DNA from: Protopterus annectens
Taxonomy: Eukaryota; Chordata; Ceratodontiformes; Protopteridae
Direction of reading: 5' to 3'
DNA: 64,000 bases
Assembly (NCBI RefSeq): GCF_019279795.1
Contig: NC_056743.1
Span: 627,183,733-627,247,732, forward strand
The notes below the pieces were generated by a model that worked only from the letters and a program-made list of their open reading frames with translations, had not been told where the DNA came from and did no database searches. Both the position numbers and the translations under genes were made by a program. Shown here piece by piece: positions 53,706 through 63,170 of this stretch (position 1 is the first letter of the stretch; the number at the start of each line of letters is the position of its first letter).

Positions 53706-53935
53706 AGTACAGTTTTGTACCTACCATAAATGTAGATGTTAGAGTGCTAATACACCTGCAGTCATAACAGATGGGTTCTCCTGCCGTCAGGTGGGTCCTC
53801 GGTCGGCCGAATTCCAAAGTCTAGGTCCGGCGTCGGTTGTAGTCGCCTCCTCCCTGACGTCAGTGCGACAGGGGTATAAAAGAACCAGCCGACGCCATTT
53901 TCTTCAGTTTTTCTTGCCCCAGATGTCAGGTGCCC
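53706..53935 (-). repeat. Element J 3' terminal repeat
   Basis: AGTACAGTTTTGTACCTACC tip, CTGCAGTCATAACAGATGGG, and plus-strand GGGGTATAAAAGAACC (53871-53886). Confidence 0.87.
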
Positions 53936-54100
53936 CCAGAAGGAAGGCAATACATAAATTTCTGTAATAAAGCAGTGCAATATAATCAAAATACAGTAGT
54001 TGCAAGCAAATACACCATAAATGAATACCCCAATCAGGTTGTATAAGGATGTGTTAGCCTATAGGCCTGTCCCAAGAGGGGAAGGAGGGAGGGAAACCTG

Positions 54101-54206
54101 GACTGCAGCTGTATTAGCACTCGAACATCTACATGTATGGTAGGTACAAAACTGTACTATGTTCATCGTGCATACAGCTGCAGTCATAACAGATGGGTAG
54201 AATCCC
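54101..54206 (-). repeat. Element J internal complementary region
   Basis: Halves meet at AAAACTGTACT | ATGTTCATCGTG (54158/54159). The YR frame reads through it and stops inside. Confidence 0.9.
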
Positions 54207-55817
54207 AAAGCTAAGAAAGGGGTGGAAGGCACTAGGTGGAACTAGAGGAGCCAGGATGCCCTGCAAGACTGCAGTGGCAAAGCCTGCTCTAGTTTTGGAG
54301 TATAATGGTAGGTGGTAGTGCTTGGAGAAGGTATGCACAGAACTCCAAGTGGCTGCTTCCAAAATATCTTTGGTAGGAACTCCTCTGAGGAAAGCTGCAG
54401 AGGTAGCTGTGGCCCTTGTGGAGTGAGATCTGATGCCTGCAGGTACAGTTTTACCATGAAAAGAGTAACAAAAGCGTATGCAGTGGGCTATCCATTTTGA
54501 AATTGTCTGTTTGGAAATTGGCTTCCCTTGAGCTCCTATAGCATAGGACACAAAGAGCTGTTCTGATTTTCTGAAAGGCTTTGTTCTGTCCAAATAATAA
54601 CGCAGCTGTCTGTGGATGTCCAAGGAATGTAGTAGTCTCTCCCCTTTGTTTTGAGGATTAGGGTAAAAGGTAGGTAAGTGTATAGCCCGATTCAAAGCTA
54701 CCCTGGATACCACCTTTGGCATAAAGGATGGGTAGGTTCGTAAGGAAACTCTATCCTGATGGAAGATGATAAAAGGCTGCACAGCCATGAGGGCTTGTAG
54801 TTGCGATACCCTACGAGCTGAGGAGATAGCCAGAAGGAAAGCTGTTTTCCAGGACAAAAATTGCAAATCTGTTGAGGCAGCTGGCTCAAAAGGAGGCAAG
54901 GTCAGCTTTTCTAGAATGAAATTGAGGTCCCAAGCAGGTATTGGTTGTTTCCTTGGGGGTTTTATATTCTTAGCCCCTCTGAGGAACTGTCTTAAGAGGG
55001 GGTGAGAGAATAAAGGTGGATCAGTGTTGTATTCTGCAGAGATGGCGGAGGCATGGATTTTGATGGAGGAGAATGAAAGTCCACTGCTTAGTAGCTCAGC
55101 TAGATACTGTAAAATCTGAGGTAAATTCAGTTTTCCAGGATTCTGGCCCTTTTTCTCATTCCAGGCACAAAACAGTTTCCATTTTGCGGAGTAAGCTTTT
55201 CTAGTAGACGGCCTTCTGGCCTCCAAAATGACATCCTGCACCTCCTTGGAGAGTAGGGTCTGTTGTGATGTTACGGAATCTTCCATGCGGCCAGATTGAG
55301 TGTTTTCAGCTGACTGTGAAGAGTTTTGAAGCTGTGCTGAGTCAGAAGAGGAGGCATTAGAGGTAGGGTCCATGGAGGGGAATGCGTCAGGCTCCTCAGG
55401 ATTGGGTACCAGTACTGTCTTGGCCAGTCTGGAGCAATGAGAATCATCTTTGGTTTGTCTGCTCTGGTTTTTAATAGAACTTTGGGCAGCAGAGGAAGAG
55501 GTGGAAAGGCATAAACTGTCATTGTTGTCCAACTGAAAGAGAGCGCGTCCACTCTCCAGGCCTTTGGATGAAAAGTCCTGGAGCAGAATTTTGTCAATTG
55601 GTGATTTTTGTGGGAGGCAAAGAGATCTATGTCTGGCCTTCCCCATGCTTGAATTATCTCTGTAAAAACTTGAGGATGCAACTTCCATTCGTGTGGATCT
55701 GTCATATTTCTGCTTAGGTTGTCTGCCAGCGTGTTTTCCTTGCCTGGCAAGTACTGGGCTTGAAGTTCGATTTGTAATTCCAGAGCCATGTTCCAAAGTG
55801 ACATGGCCAGCCTGCAT
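54129..55817 (-). CDS. Element J tyrosine recombinase, intact 562 aa
   Basis: The only YR with all catalytic residues in one open frame. ATG at 55817 lies within the RNase H region; the first about 180 residues overlap pol in another frame and are low complexity. Then LEARRPSTRKAYSAKWKLFCAW (core-binding), FSSIKIHASAISAEYNTDPP and SARRVSQLQALM with Arg335. ISKWIAHCIRFCYSFHG and HSTRATATSAAFLRGV follow, with His465 and Arg468, then ATWSSVHTFSKHY with Trp491, His495 and Tyr501 as nucleophile. After LQGILAPLVP the frame runs on through the ICR and stops at 54129, adding a tail unlikely to be original. It would integrate circular DIRS DNA. Confidence 0.9.
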   Translation of the reverse strand: MQAGHVTLEHGSGITNRTSSPVLARQGKHAGRQPKQKYDRSTRMEVASSSFYRDNSSMGKARHRSLCLPQKSPIDKILLQDFSSKGLESGRALFQLDNNDSLCLSTSSSAAQSSIKNQSRQTKDDSHCSRLAKTVLVPNPEEPDAFPSMDPTSNASSSDSAQLQNSSQSAENTQSGRMEDSVTSQQTLLSKEVQDVILEARRPSTRKAYSAKWKLFCAWNEKKGQNPGKLNLPQILQYLAELLSSGLSFSSIKIHASAISAEYNTDPPLFSHPLLRQFLRGAKNIKPPRKQPIPAWDLNFILEKLTLPPFEPAASTDLQFLSWKTAFLLAISSARRVSQLQALMAVQPFIIFHQDRVSLRTYPSFMPKVVSRVALNRAIHLPTFYPNPQNKGERLLHSLDIHRQLRYYLDRTKPFRKSEQLFVSYAIGAQGKPISKQTISKWIAHCIRFCYSFHGKTVPAGIRSHSTRATATSAAFLRGVPTKDILEAATWSSVHTFSKHYHLPLYSKTRAGFATAVLQGILAPLVPPSAFHPFLSFGILPICYDCSCMHDEHSTVLYLPYM

Positions 55818-56480
55818 AGGAGGTATGAATGGGTTCCTCCCTGTTTATGTACCACATTACTGTGGTGTTGTCTGTCCTTATCAATAGTTGACCTGGATGC
55901 AGAAGGTCTTTGAAAGCTATAATAGCATTTATTACTACTAGCATTTCCTTTTGATTGATGTGAAGGTGCCTTTCTTTTTGGGACCATCTGCCCTGAATAG
56001 ACCGATCTGTCATGTGCGCCCCCCAGGCGAAGTCCGAGGCGTCTGTTGTGATGACTTGATTTGCTTGAGGCTTGCAGAATGGGAGACCTGTGTTTGTTTG
56101 GCATGCTTGAGCCCACCACAGAAATTCCTTTTGAAGACATGGAATTAGTGGTATTATTGTTTTCAAACTGTGGCTGTGTTGAGACCATAGGTTTTTCAGG
56201 TACCATTGAAGTTTCCTCATATGCAGCTTTGCACATGGGATTAGTAGGATGCAAGATGCCATGAATACCAGAGCCTGCAGGATTTTCCTTGCAGTCAAGC
56301 CTGGTGAAATTTGCTAGTGTTCTGAAGTATTGAGTTAGTTGCCCCTGCTTCTCTGGCGTGAGGTAGGCCATCTGGGTGTTTGTGTCCAAGTTGGCACCCA
56401 GGAAAATTATTTTCTGAGAGGGTATTAGCCTTGATTTCTTTTTGTTGACTGTGTATCCCAGAGAATTCAATAACGATATT
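55271..56480 (-). pseudogene. Element J pol, C-terminal part (RT end, RNase H)
   Basis: The frame 56470 to 55271 starts NSLGYTVNKKKSRLIPSQK (just after RT motif C) and includes FLGANLDTNTQMAYLTPEKQ. RNase H blocks are spread over two frames: VITTDASDFAWGAHM, LIRTDNTTVMWYIN, then ADNLSRNMTDPHEWKLHP and DLFASHKNHQLTKFCSRTF. At least two indels (near 56290 and 55850). CR1-b is inserted directly upstream. Confidence 0.85.
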
Positions 56481-58508
56481 TAGCTGAACTGGAAGTTTTC
56501 ACTCTGCTCTTCAGTGTGGAAGGAATATTAGCTGAACTGGTAGTTGTCAGTGTTTGCTGAATTTTGTTATTTGCTAGTAATTACAGGTGTGGGGGTAGTC
56601 ACATTCTTTGATTTCCTGTCCTTGCCTATTTAAGTGGTACAGTGTGAAATATTTTCTGCTTAAAAACCTCAACTTTGGCCAGCTAACAACTTGCTATATT
56701 CAACTGGACGTATAAGAGAATTTAAGTACCTTTATCTGCTTTTTTTTTTTTTTCAAAAAAATACAGTATTTAAATTGATTTTAACTGTGTGGAAGGAATA
56801 TTTAGCTGAACTGGAAGTTTTCACTCTGCTCTTCAGTTTGTTCCACCCACTCTCCCTGTTTTTGTTTTGGTGTTAATCTTAGTGGCCTTGCAGCTGCCCG
56901 CCCCTCTTGTAAATTTGTGTTTGGATACTCCTTCTGGGCCCATCTCATTTGCTCACTCAACTGAGTGCAGTGAGATCATATTCTGATTTCAGGCACTCCT
57001 ACTGTATACAAAGAGAGCATCTGGGAAACAGAAAAAAAAAAAAAAATTTAAGCTCGTTTCCTGCCTTTCCTGTTAAGTGGTACAGACTATTTGTAGGCTT
57101 TTGAGCCCCCAAGCCCTTCTGTGTTGGAGGGAAGCCTTCTAGCTTAGTTTTTTTCCCCCTATAACTAACCAGTTTTCTAGTTTCAGCACTCAAATCTGTT
57201 TCTTTGATCTCAGCACTTGTTCAGAAAAAAAAAAAAAAAATTTTTAATCTGCTTTTACTGTACTTGTGTTTCTACCTACTTTTTTTTACTTTTGCATCAT
57301 CTTAAAAGTACTCTATTGTATTTATTACTGCTTGGTGTAACTCATTCTAAGCCTTCTGGTTTAAACACTTGGGCTTCGGACCAGTTGTTTTGCACCGAGA
57401 GGGTTTGTGGTCTGCACTGTAGTAGCAGAACAGGTAGCTTACATCCTTCTAGGTTGGGAACTGCTGATTGAGGGCTCAGTGTCTTATTCTAAAAGTGTAT
57501 TAATTCTGGTTTAAGGACTTAGGCTTTCAGGCCAGTTATTTTACATTAAGAGGGTTCGTGGTCTGCACTCTTGTGGGAGGAGAGGCTGGACTCTGCCCTT
57601 CTGAGCTGGGAATTTCTGATTGAAGGCTTATAGTGCATGCATATCTGAACTGCTTCTTACTGAAGTTGGTGCGCCTTGTTTGCTGTGGCAGACTGGATTC
57701 GGGCCTGCTGGATCTAGCTTTGTTTGTGTAACGTGAGCACTAATCCAGGCATTCTCTAAAGTATTCAATTGTATTCATTACTGCTTGGTAGTAACTTGAT
57801 TAAAGTTTAGCTGTCATTCTAAGTCTTTTGGATTAAGCACTTGGGCTTCAGACCAGTTGTTTTACATTAGGAAGGTTTGTGGCATGCACTGTGGTGGCAG
57901 GACAGGTAGCTTTCATCCTTCTAAGTTGGGAACTGCTGATTGAGAGCCCAGTGTCTGTTATTCTTAAAGTGTATTAGTTCTGGTTTAGGCACTTGGGCTT
58001 CAGGCCAGTTATTTTACATTAAGAAGGTTTGTGGTCTGCACTCTTGTGGGAGAAGAGGCTGGACTCTGCCCTTCTGAGCTGGGAATTTCTGGTTGAAGGT
58101 TTATAGTGCCTGAATATTTGAACTGTAACTTACTGAAATTGGTACACCTTGTTTGCTGTAGCATAGACTAGATCCAGGCCTGCTGAATATAGCTTTGTTT
58201 ATATGCTTGTTGTTTGCTTGTTATTTCCCTGGAACGCTAATTCCACCTAATACGCGGCTTCTCAGCACTTCTGTGGCTCACTAGTGATATCTGCATTGCT
58301 TACTGTACTTATTTCCTTGTTTCACTTGAAAGAAAGTTACTGTTTGTCGTTTTTGCATTTAAGTTACCTGTAACACATTGCACTTAAGTTACCTGGCACT
58401 TGCTCACTAAAGCAATTATATAAGTCAGCACTAAAAATTAAAAGCACTACACCCTCACTCCCCACTGGCCCTGGTTTTCAATTAAGGAATTCCCAATATT
58501 ATTCTAGC
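56481..58508 (+). promoter_or_regulatory. CR1-b 5' UTR
   Basis: No coding similarity. A stretch TAGCTGAACTGGAAGTTTTC with CACTCTGCTCTTCAG occurs at 56481 and again near 56799, and tandem monomers follow (57363-58130). It presumably carries the internal promoter; sequence is unlike the CR1-a 5' UTR although the ORFs are related. Confidence 0.7.
57363..58130 (+). repeat. CR1-b 5' UTR tandem monomers (469-bp period)
   Basis: ACTTGGGCTTC ... CCAGTTGTTTT occurs near 57369 and 57838, and a related variant ACTTAGGCTTTCAGGCCAGT near 57519 and 57988. Each pair is 469 bp apart, so a 469-bp unit made of two related sub-blocks is present twice. Confidence 0.82.
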
Positions 58509-59438
58509 ATGTCCAAAGGTCAGTTGTCAATCTCCTCTCTGGTCCAGCTGGTGAATCTGGGAATCTTGAGGCAATGTTACAACTGCCTCATGTACACAGA
58601 CAACCCTCTCCTCCTCCCAACAAATTCCAACACATGTGAGAGATGCAACCATATAGCCAAACTGGAGGCTAAGCTCTCTCAACTCAGTACTGGCATAACC
58701 AGTCAGGCTGAGAAGGAAACCATACTCACTACAATTCCAGTCTCACATAGACCTACCACGACAGCAAACCAAACACATAATCACACAAAAACATACTCTG
58801 AGGCTCTAAATAAAGATCTGCCGAAGCAGCAGAGACCTCCAAAGCAGACACCCAAGCAGCCGCTACCCCAAAACAAAACACGTGCAACACATATCTCACA
58901 AAGCCAGTGTGCCAAACAGTCACAGCCCTTAAGACTAAACAACACACCTGATACACTTGTAATAGGTGACTCTATTGTCAGGCACACTGACGTCCCGCTC
59001 ACCAGGCTGAACAAGGAGAGGGTCACGGTGAGCAGCCTGTCAGGTGCTAGGATCCGCCACATAACACAAGCACTCAGGTCACTCCAAGGCAAGTACAAAT
59101 ATGACTCAGCCATTGTCCATGCTGGTGTGAATGACCTGAGATGTACCTCCCTGGACTACATGAAGAGAGACATAAAGGAGCTCTCTGAGCATGTAGCCCA
59201 GGCCGGTATGACCCTGACCTTGAGTAGCATCTTACCCTCACCAAGAATGATGCCACAATATGAAGACAAGATGATCAATTTCAACAATTGGCTTAAGTAC
59301 TGGTGTCATTCAAAGGGGATCCAATGCCTGTCAGCTTGGGATGATATGCTCGACAAGCCACGATGCTTCGCTAGGGACGGCTTGCACCTGTCACCCCTGG
59401 GCTTTCGGATATTGGCAAGGCTCTTGCTACCCCCATAG
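58509..59438 (+). CDS. CR1-b ORF1 protein, intact 309 aa
   Basis: ATG at 58509. N-terminal zinc-type motif C23-x2-C26 ... C43-x2-C46, then a short helical HIAKLEAKLSQL that could form a coiled coil, a Thr/Pro/Gln-rich linker (about 60-145), and an SGNH/GDSL-type esterase domain. That domain has LVIGDS with Ser155 as nucleophile, a GVND block (oxyanion Asn region) and D290-x2-H293 in FARDGLHLSPLGFR. CR1-family ORF1 proteins with this esterase exist; the role in retrotransposition is thought to be RNA/membrane association. ORF2 follows after about 70 bases without an obvious ATG. Confidence 0.9.
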   Translation: MSKGQLSISSLVQLVNLGILRQCYNCLMYTDNPLLLPTNSNTCERCNHIAKLEAKLSQLSTGITSQAEKETILTTIPVSHRPTTTANQTHNHTKTYSEALNKDLPKQQRPPKQTPKQPLPQNKTRATHISQSQCAKQSQPLRLNNTPDTLVIGDSIVRHTDVPLTRLNKERVTVSSLSGARIRHITQALRSLQGKYKYDSAIVHAGVNDLRCTSLDYMKRDIKELSEHVAQAGMTLTLSSILPSPRMMPQYEDKMINFNNWLKYWCHSKGIQCLSAWDDMLDKPRCFARDGLHLSPLGFRILARLLLPP

Positions 59439-59508
59439 TGCCTTTTTTAGGCAAGGCTCAAAAGACAAACCCACCTCCATAGGTATCACAAGGGATAAGA
59501 AACTAAGA

Positions 59509-62286
59509 GTAATGCTACTCAACGCCAGAAGTCTAAACCTCAAGATGCACGCACTCGAAACTCTCCTTAGCATGGAGAACATAGATATCTGTGCAGTAAC
59601 AGAAACCTGGTTCAGGGCTCCGAGAGCACCCCAGCACTACCAGGTTATACCTCATACCATGCTTTTCGCCCCAAAACTTGGACCGAACCACAAAAGGAGG
59701 GGGAGTATCGATATTCATCAAAGATACCCACACCTCCAGGTTGGTGGCAAAGCACGAAGCATCAGAGACTATCCATGTGCAACTAACAGTGGGTAAAACT
59801 GCCTTCCAGTTTATAGCCTGCTACAGACCACCCTCCCAAACCCAGGAACCCCACTCGGCCTTCCTGAGAACACTGGAAAATATGAAGGTCTCTCCAAACA
59901 CCATTATATTGGGCGACTTCAACTACCCAAACAGACTGGGAGCATTACTCTAGCTCTAACACCCTAGCCCAAAGGTTCCTAGAATTTATAAACTCAAATG
60001 CTATGGAACAACTTGTTACCACTCCCACAAGAGGGGAAAACTTACTGGACCTGATCATCACCAACATGGGGACTCTGTGCTCCAGACCAGAAGTGTATCC
60101 CTCACTGGTAAGATCAGACCATAAACTAATCTCACTGGATATTCACATCCCGACCCCACCCCCTGCCCAGAAAACCACAGTGAAAAACTTCTCTAAAGCA
60201 AATTTTACACTCCTCAAAACTGAGGTGGAATCCTTCAAAGCCCCCGGGCCTGTGGAAAATACAGCCCAGACCGCAGAATCCTTTATAAACGCATTCTATG
60301 AACACCTTCAGGAATGCATGGATCATGCGATCCCAAATAAAACCAAGACCCAATCCTCCAAAGGCAGACGCCCTGTCTGGTGGACCCCAGCCATAAACAA
60401 ACTATACAATAGAAGGAGGAAGCTACTAAATGATAAAGCAAAATCCCAAAAGGAAGGCATCACTGATCAGTATTAGCAAAAAACTACGGGCACACAAAAT
60501 TGTCTAAGGCCAGCTTCGCGAGAAAAATTGCACAGGACACTAAGGATAATCACAAGGCTTTCTTTAGTTATGTTAGGAACCTGGGTGGTAATTCCCAGAT
60601 ATGCTCAGAATTAGTCCAAAATGACAAAAAATACACCGAACCCACAGACATTGCCAACATCCTAGCTGACAGGTTCAAAGCAAACTTCTCCCCACCAAAA
60701 GGGCAAATATCTATCCCAGCAGAGTGCTGCCCCCCTGACATCTCAGATGCTCAGGTAAGAGCCGCCTTCTCCAAAGCAAAAAACACAGCATCAATGGGAC
60801 CAGATGGTGTCCCGGGCTGCGTCCTACATGAACTCAAAGAAGAGCTAAACCCAAACATAAAACTACTGTTCAATCTCAGCCTTACTACAGGATATGTGCC
60901 CAAAGAGTGTCGTACAGCAACAGTGGTCCCTATCCATAAAGGTGGTGCCTCAACGGATCCTGGAAACCATCGCCCCATAAGCCTGACTAGCTTGGTCTGC
61001 AAAGCTATGGAAAGGATCATCATGGACCTCATAAATAAAGATATTGGGGACCTACAAACACTGGATCCTACCCAGTTCGGCTTTGTTAAGGGCAGATCCT
61101 GCCTCTTAAACCTGGTTGATTTCTTTGAAACAGTCACCAAGGCCACTGACGAGGGGAAGGTGGTCCACACAGCCTACCTGGACCTCGCAAAAGCCTTCGA
61201 TACAATACCCCACTCCGGCATTATAGATAAGCTCACCAGTTTAAATATAAACCCCTATGTCACTAGATGGATTGCAAACTGGCTCAAGGACAGAACCCAC
61301 ATGGTTAGAATTGCTGGAGCCATGTCAGACTCCAAACCAGTTACAAGTGGTGTCCCACAAGGCTCAGTCCTGGGACCTCTTGTTCGGTATATATTTCTCG
61401 GAGGTACAGGCCAACACGGAAGGACTGTGGCTGACCAAGTTCACAGATGACTGCAAACTGGGTGCCATAATAGACTCTCCAGCCGACACAAGCATCCTTC
61501 AAAAGGGCCTCATAGAAACAGACAACTGGTGCCAGTGCCATGGCCTCAAGCTAAATGCCAAAAAGTGTATAGTCATCCCCTTTGGCAAAAACAAAGTGCC
61601 CACAAATTACCACATAGGTGGAAATCCTTTAAGTACAGAAGAAGTAATTAGGGACCTGGGGACCCAAGTTGATAGCAATCTCTCATTTGACAACCACGTG
61701 GCCAAAGTGGTTAGAAAAACATTTTATATAGCCCACCTAATCATGAAGGGATTCACATCTAGATCAGGGGAGGTCATCGTGCCTCTTTACTCATCCCTCA
61801 TCAGGCCCATAATTGAGTACAATGCCCCTTTTGAGATGTACCTTACCAGACACCTGCAGCAACTGGAAAGACCCCAAAAGTACCTCACCAAGAGGATCAA
61901 AGGGCTCAAACAGATGCCATATGCTGCCCGGTTAAAGAAACTCCAGCTCTACTCAGTGGCATACCACCTGTTCAGAGGCGATCTGTGCCTGACGATAAAG
62001 CCATGTCCAACCCGAATTAATGGACATGCTGCACCTCAGAAAATCCAAATCCCATCGAGCTACGCCGAGAGACTTGAACCTCAGCACTGAAATAAATAGG
62101 ACATGCTGGAGGGACAGATTCATAACCCAGAGGCTCCCTTCACTCTGGAATAAAATCCCAGTCCAGGTTAGGCAGAGTCCCTCATTGACTCTCTTCAAGA
62201 GGAATCTTGATGAGTGGATGGGAGATCGTAGGTTTACCCCGGGTATCACTTCTGTGTCACTGTTAGATAGAGGCACAGTATACTAA
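59509..62286 (+). pseudogene. CR1-b ORF2: APE endonuclease and reverse transcriptase, frameshifted
   Basis: Endonuclease: VMLLNARSLNLKMHALETLL, DICAVTETWF, GGGVSIFIKD, IACYRPPSQT, IILGDFNYPN and SDHKLISLDI, split by shifts near 59650 and 59690 and a break near 59950. RT: 60500-61390 has SMGPDGVPGCVLHEL, NHRPISLTSLVCKAMERII, YLDLAKAFDTIPHSGI (motif A) and SGVPQGSVLGPL (motif B). After a shift at 61385 FTDDCKLG (motif C) continues with LKLNAKKCIVIPFGK. A last shift near 62030 leads to RFITQRLPSLWNKIPVQVRQ, SLTLFKRNLDEWM. All key motifs are present but at least five indels or stops separate them. Confidence 0.87.
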
Positions 62287-62391
62287 CCTCGAAAAAGGGC
62301 ATAGCAAAATAATTTTAAAATGGGTGGCGAAAGCCAAACACATTCTGGCTAGGCTTATAAATGCCCTAGGGCAGATAGCCTAGTATGAACC
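62287..62391 (+). other. CR1-b 3' UTR
   Basis: About 105 bases after the ORF2 stop, with ATTCTGGCTAGGCTTATAAA and no clear tandem tail, then J RT resumes at about 62392. Confidence 0.6.
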
Positions 62392-63144
62392 TAAAAGCCA
62401 GATGTTTCAGAAGTATGTGCTTGCTGTCTGCTTGTATCAGGCAGTCGTCCAAATAAGGGTATATTTGTATCCCTTGAAGTCTGCAGTAGGCAATTACTGA
62501 TGCCAGGCATTTCGTGAATACTCTGGGCGCAGTAGATAAGCCAAAGGGCAATGCAGAGAATTGATAATGGGTTGAACCTGCAAGAAATCTGAGGTATCTT
62601 CTGCAATTTTGTCTGATTGGGATATGCAGGTATGCCTCCTTGAGGTCCAATGTTACCAACCAAGACTCCTTGCCCAGCATGGGAAGAAGCTGCTGTAATG
62701 TGAGCATCATGAATTTTGGTACGAGTAAAAATGTGTTTAGGATGGATAGGTTCAAAATAGGTCTCCAATCTTTTCCCTTCCTTGGTACCAGGAATAGTCT
62801 GGAATAAAAACCTTGACCTTGTTCGTGAGTAGGTACCTCTTGAATAGCTTTCATGTCCATGAGATCTGAAGTTTGTCTTTGTGCCTCTGCCCTTTGTGTG
62901 GCAGGATTGGCATGCCTCTCATTTTTGGAAGGGTGTGAAAATGGAATCTGTAGCCTCCGTTTATAATGTCCAGGATCCATTTGTCTTTTGTGACAATATG
63001 CCAATTCTTTGAAAATAATGCCAGCTTTCCGCCTAAGGGTGCTGCCATTTGAGCCTTGCTTGGCATGCAAAGGGGAAAGTCACTGGGCTTGCTTTCTGAA
63101 TGGCTGCGAACTATCCTCACCACCTCTGTGTAGGAGCTTGCCAT
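62392..63144 (-). pseudogene. Element J pol, RT N-terminal part
   Basis: A 234-residue frame (63070 to 62366) has FYSRLFLVPRKGKDWRPILNLSILN, LVTLDLKEAYLHIPI (motif A), QFSALPFGLSTAPRVFTKC (motif B), YPYLDDCLIQADS (motif C) and ends ILLKHLAF at the LINE junction. The upstream LGGKLALFSKNWHIVTKDKW is in a second frame (63144 to 62851). RT catalytic residues are all kept, so CR1-b insertion and one upstream indel are the main lesions. Confidence 0.87.
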
Positions 63145-63170
63145 TGTCTGCCTCTAAACGATCCTTGAGA

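Larger units (their letters stand above)
56481..62391 (+). mobile_element. LINE CR1-b, full length, inserted in J RT
   Basis: 5.9 kb on the plus strand: a 2-kb 5' UTR, ORF1, ORF2 and a short 3' UTR. It separates J RT at a point given exactly by element I, where the same sequence is continuous (about 39020-39052). No clear target duplication. ORF1 with zinc motif plus esterase, and ORF2 with APE endonuclease and RT, place it in the CR1/L2 branch. Confidence 0.9.

Noticed and set aside
56481-62391. Target-site duplication around CR1-b
   Set aside because: Comparison with the empty site in element I shows flanks AACGATATT and TAAAAGCCAG with no convincing repeated bases.
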